Source: JAWKVD01 sp041398225
GTDB taxonomy: Bacteria; Pseudomonadota; Alphaproteobacteria; Caulobacterales; Hyphomonadaceae
DNA: 31,541 nucleotides
Assembly (NCBI GenBank): GCA_041398225.1
Contig: JAWKVD010000030.1
Span: 1 to 31,541, forward strand
Direction of reading: 5' to 3'
Below are positions 29,095-31,541 of this stretch, piece by piece. The notes beneath the pieces were generated by a model. That model made no database searches. It worked only from the letters and a program-made list of their open reading frames with translations, and had not been told where the DNA came from. Position 1 is the first letter of the stretch. Each line of letters starts with the position of its first letter. The translations under genes and the position numbers were made by a program.

Positions 29095-30012
29095 ATGTCC
29101 GCTGGAAACGACCACAGGAAGACGGTGGAGAAAAAAGCCTCGACGACGGGCGGGGGGCCGATCCTGATCCTGTCCCTGCTCGGTTTCGCCGGCGCGGTCG
29201 CGTTGTTCGTGATCGGCATCGGGGCAGGCGAAAACGGCGCCGGCAAGATCGAGGTGCTACTGCACATCGTGGGCGCGGTTCTCGTAATCCTGTTCTCGGT
29301 GTTCCTGATCTCGGGCTTCTATTCGCTGCAGCAGAATGAAAGCGCGGCGATCACGCTGTTCGGCAATTACAAGGGAACGGACAAGACGCCCGGCCTGCGC
29401 TGGGTTCCGCCATGGTATTCGCGGCGCAAGGTGTCGCTGCGGGTGCGCAACGAGCTGTCCGATACGCTGAAGGTCAACGACAAGCGCGGCAGCCCGATCG
29501 AGATCGCCGCCGTGGTGGTGTGGCGCGTGGTCGACACGGCGGAGGCGGTGTTCGACGTCGACGACTACAACTCCTTCGTCAACATCCAGATCGAGACGGC
29601 GCTGCGCGAGATCACCTCGCACTTCTCCTACGATCATGGCGATGAATCCGAGCCGACGTTGCGCGCCAACGCCGACGATGTGGCGGACCTGCTGCGCGCC
29701 AAGCTGCAGGAGCGGGTCGAGGTGGCGGGCGTGCGGATCGACGAGGCGCGGCTGTCGCATCTCGCCTACGCGCCGGAGATCGCCTCGGCGATGCTGCGCC
29801 GCCAGCAGGCGGACGCGGTTCTCGAAGCGCGCGCCAAGATCGTCGAGGGCGCGGTGTCGATGGTCGAGCATGCGCTGGAGCAGCTGCAGGCGAAGTCGGT
29901 CGTCGAACTCGACGAGGAGCGCAAGGCGACCATGGTGTCGAACCTTCTGGTCGTCCTGTGCGGCGACCGCGACGCGCAGCCCGTGGTCAACACCGGAACG
30001 CTCTATCAGTAG
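29095..30012 (+). CDS. SPFH (band-7/stomatin-like) membrane protein
   Basis: A 305-residue inner-membrane protein. ATG 29095 has GGAG at 6 bp; the ATG at 29083 is in frame but lacks a site. Residues about 20-45 and 52-75 are two hydrophobic helices, then the SPFH domain: SGFYSLQQNESAAITLFGNYKGTDKTPGLRWVPPWYSRRKVSLRVRN, GSPIEIAAVVVWRVVDTAEAVFDVDDYNSFV, LQERVEVAGVRIDEARLSHLAYAPEIASAMLRRQQADAVLEARAKIVEGAVSM, ending VSNLLVVLCGDRDAQPVVNTGTLYQ. This subfamily, which I recall as widespread and usually followed by an Arc-like protein, probably forms membrane microdomain scaffolds. It forms a two-gene operon with the RHH gene 9 bp downstream, under the 28-bp palindrome. Function at the molecular level is unclear. 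Confidence 0.93.
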   Translation: MSAGNDHRKTVEKKASTTGGGPILILSLLGFAGAVALFVIGIGAGENGAGKIEVLLHIVGAVLVILFSVFLISGFYSLQQNESAAITLFGNYKGTDKTPGLRWVPPWYSRRKVSLRVRNELSDTLKVNDKRGSPIEIAAVVVWRVVDTAEAVFDVDDYNSFVNIQIETALREITSHFSYDHGDESEPTLRANADDVADLLRAKLQERVEVAGVRIDEARLSHLAYAPEIASAMLRRQQADAVLEARAKIVEGAVSMVEHALEQLQAKSVVELDEERKATMVSNLLVVLCGDRDAQPVVNTGTLYQ

Positions 30013-30021
30013 GCGGACGGA

Positions 30022-30222
30022 ATGGCGGCGGGTCCACGCAAGGCGTTTCCATTGAGGCTCGATCCGGCGGTGCACGCCGCGATCGAGCGTCTCGCCGCGC
30101 AGGAGCTGCGCAGCACCAACGCGCAAATGGAATTCCTGTTACGCGAAGCGCTGGAGCGGCGCGGCGTGCGTCTTAAACAGGACGCGGCGTCAAAGGGCGA
30201 GGCGGGCGGAAAAGCGCGCTAG
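30022..30222 (+). CDS. Arc-like ribbon-helix-helix DNA-binding protein
   Basis: A 66-residue protein starting MAAGPRKAFPLRLDPAVHAA. The beta-strand KAFPLRLD, the first helix AVHAAIERLAAQELRS and the second STNAQMEFLLREALERR fit the Arc/MetJ-type ribbon-helix-helix, and the phrase ELRSxNAQxEFLLREAL is characteristic of the small proteins found next to this SPFH family. The basic tail (GEAGGKAR) is dispensable-looking. It starts 9 bp after the SPFH stop, so it is co-transcribed, and is the likeliest ligand of the 28-bp palindrome 0.95 kb upstream: four half-sites suit tandem RHH dimers. It could equally be an antitoxin-like regulator, but no toxin gene is adjacent. Confidence 0.85.
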   Translation: MAAGPRKAFPLRLDPAVHAAIERLAAQELRSTNAQMEFLLREALERRGVRLKQDAASKGEAGGKAR

Positions 30223-30275
30223 CCGGTCCGCAGAACAGCCGTACTTTCGCCGCAGCTTCTGGTAGTGCTTGGCGC

Positions 30276-31412
30276 ATGAACGGGGTGAGAGACGTCTATA
30301 TCTCTGGCGCGGGAAGCTTCCTGCCGGGGCCGCCGATCGGCGCCGACCGGATGGAGGATTTTCTCGGACGCGTGAACGGCAAGGCGTCGCTGATGGGGCG
30401 GCGCGCGCTGCGCTGGAACGGCGTCGAGACACGTCACTACGCGATCGACGAAAGCGGGGCTTTCACTCATTCCAGCGCCGAGATGTGCGCGCAGGCGGTG
30501 CGTCGCGCGCTGGAGGATGCGGGCGCGGACCTGCGGTCGCTGGGCATGCTGGCGGCGGCGACGACGCAGGGCGATTATCTCGTGCCCGGCCACGCCGCGA
30601 CGGTGCATGCGTGCCTTGAGGCGCCGCCGCTGGAGATCGCGAGTTTCCAGTCGGTGTGCGGCTCGTCGCTGATGGCGGCGAAGGCGGCGTGGATGGGGGT
30701 GCGCACGGGCGAACACGAGCTGGCGGCGGCGTGCGCCAGCGAACACGCCTCGCGCTGGTTTCAGCCGGCCTTCTACGAGGGCACGGCGCTGTGCGACGAG
30801 AAGGGGCGGCTGCGGGCCGAGGCGGACTTTCTGCGGTTCACCCTGTCGGACGGCGGCGGCGCGGCGGTGCTGTCTCCGGAGCCGCGCGCGGACCGGCCGA
30901 CGCTGCGCATCCGGTTCATCGACATCGTTTCGCTGGCGGGCGCGTTCGATCCGTGCATGTGGGCGGGCGCCGCGATCGGGAACCGTCACGAGTCGCGGGA
31001 GACCTGGGCGCGGCTCGGTCCGCGCGCGGCGCACGAGGCGGGCGCGATCGCGCTGCTGCAGGATTTCGATTTGCTCAAGCGCGTCATCCGGGCGTGGGTG
31101 GGCGTCTATCTGAAGAAGGTCGACGAAGGGCGTATCGCGCCGGACGAGATCGACTGGCTGTTGTGTCACTATTCGGCCGAGTCGCTGAGGGGAGAGATCG
31201 TGTCGTTGCTGGAGAACACCGCCGGCATGATCCCGGAAGAAAAATGGTTCTCGGTGCTGAAGCAGTCGGGCAATGTCGGGTCGGCGTCGATATGGGTGAT
31301 GCTGGACGCGTTCATGCGGTCCGGAAAACTGCAGCGCGGACAGAAGGTGCTGTTCGTGGTTCCCGAAAGCGGACGCGCGATGGTGGGGTTCATGCTGGCG
31401 GAGGCGATATGA
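30276..31412 (+). CDS. StlD/DarB-type beta-ketoacyl synthase III
   Basis: A 378-residue KAS III-like condensing enzyme. The N-terminus (VYISGAGSFLPGPPIGADRMEDFLGRVNGKASLMGRRALRWNGVETRHYAID) closely follows the pattern of StlD/DarB ketosynthases, which join two acyl chains to a cyclohexanedione on the way to dialkylresorcinols or stilbene-like products. The thiolase-fold triad is visible: Cys128 in FQSVCGSS, His298 in LLCHYSAES, Asn333 in GNVGSASIW. Start ATG 30276, 53 bp after the RHH gene. Its stop overlaps the ATG of the next gene (ATGA), so it begins a new operon that runs off the window. The product cannot be inferred without the following genes. Family assignment is strong, chemistry inferred. 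Confidence 0.87.
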   Translation: MNGVRDVYISGAGSFLPGPPIGADRMEDFLGRVNGKASLMGRRALRWNGVETRHYAIDESGAFTHSSAEMCAQAVRRALEDAGADLRSLGMLAAATTQGDYLVPGHAATVHACLEAPPLEIASFQSVCGSSLMAAKAAWMGVRTGEHELAAACASEHASRWFQPAFYEGTALCDEKGRLRAEADFLRFTLSDGGGAAVLSPEPRADRPTLRIRFIDIVSLAGAFDPCMWAGAAIGNRHESRETWARLGPRAAHEAGAIALLQDFDLLKRVIRAWVGVYLKKVDEGRIAPDEIDWLLCHYSAESLRGEIVSLLENTAGMIPEEKWFSVLKQSGNVGSASIWVMLDAFMRSGKLQRGQKVLFVVPESGRAMVGFMLAEAI

Positions 31413-31541
31413 GCGGCGACGTCGCCGAGGTGCTGCGCAAGCTGGCGATCGTGTTCAGCACGTTCGAGCAGAGGCTGGAGGCCGCGCCGCTGCTGCGCAA
31501 GCTGTCGCGCGGCCAGTTCACGATGGCGGACTATCGCGCTT
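31409..31541 (+). CDS. Start of a gene cut by the window end, possible haem-oxygenase-like (TenA/PqqC fold) enzyme
   Basis: ATG 31409 overlaps the ketosynthase stop and opens a frame through the window edge, 44 residues seen. The sequence MSGDVAEVLRKLAIVF, then RLEAAPLLRKLSRGQFTMADYRA, is helical and resembles the N-terminal part of iron-containing redox enzymes or haem-oxygenase-like diiron oxidases (the type in which a PLLRKL-G-Q-TMxDY segment precedes the first metal ligand). Only a fragment is visible, so this is tentative. The overlap with a StlD/DarB-type gene implies work in the same pathway. Confidence 0.55.
   Translation, partial: MSGDVAEVLRKLAIVFSTFEQRLEAAPLLRKLSRGQFTMADYRA

Noticed and set aside
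30022..30222. RHH protein as the antitoxin of a toxin-antitoxin pair
   Set aside because: No small toxin-like gene lies beside it; neighbours are an SPFH protein and a ketosynthase.

Overview
The window is a stretch of high-GC alphaproteobacterial chromosome. The main indicators are the RegB/RegA redox two-component pair divergent from a SenC/Sco1 gene, the rimP-nusA-ylxR-infB transcription/translation operon with a YlxR protein carrying a C-terminal L7Ae-like part, an IalB-like periplasmic protein, and many Tat- or lipoprotein-exported proteins. The mixture resembles Caulobacterales/Maricaulales (Hyphomonadaceae-like) or Parvularculales genomes, but the exact taxon cannot be fixed from sequence reading alone. 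There are no rRNA or tRNA genes, no CRISPR array and no recognisable transposase.

Layout. 1-5.3 kb: YgjP-type metallopeptidase (-), a large lipoprotein with an intrinsic terminator, then senC (-) divergent from regB-regA (+); regA has its own strong promoter with an inverted repeat over the -10 box. 5.4-10.2 kb: IalB-like protein, Tat-lipoprotein amidase, FemAB/GNAT-type transferase (-), a 60-residue membrane protein and rlmN. 10.2-11.2 kb: about 1.06 kb without a credible gene, rich in hairpins and palindromic repeats, including three hairpins with near-identical apical loops. 11.2-18 kb: mostly envelope and accessory genes: lipoprotein and Tat Kelch protein (-), MHS-type transporter overlapping an NTF2-like lipoprotein, beta-carbonic anhydrase (-), TetR regulator, GH43-like beta-propeller lipoprotein. 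18-24.2 kb: rimP-nusA-ylxR-infB with overlapping junctions, closed by an intrinsic terminator. 24.4-25.4 kb: two consecutive genes, each interrupted by one frame change (a membrane-anchored Pro/Ala/Lys-rich protein and a YbaK-type deacylase).

25.5-31.5 kb: a large lipoprotein with a nucleophile-elbow motif (DUF6351-like) converges on an alpha/beta-hydrolase and a small two-helix membrane protein. These two minus-strand genes are divergent from an SPFH (band-7) protein and an Arc-like ribbon-helix-helix protein. A perfect 28-bp palindrome lies in the divergent intergenic region and is the clearest regulatory signal in the window. The window ends in the start of what looks like a small biosynthetic locus: a StlD/DarB-type ketosynthase translationally coupled to a truncated gene that may encode a haem-oxygenase-like (TenA/PqqC fold) enzyme.

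How genes work together. senC-regB-regA is a redox-sensing and copper/oxidase assembly module. rimP-nusA-ylxR-infB joins ribosome maturation, transcription elongation and initiation of translation. The SPFH/RHH operon plus its divergent membrane protein and hydrolase is the best candidate for an under-described membrane-associated system, with the palindrome as a shared operator. All functional statements rest on motif recognition by eye; no database search was run.
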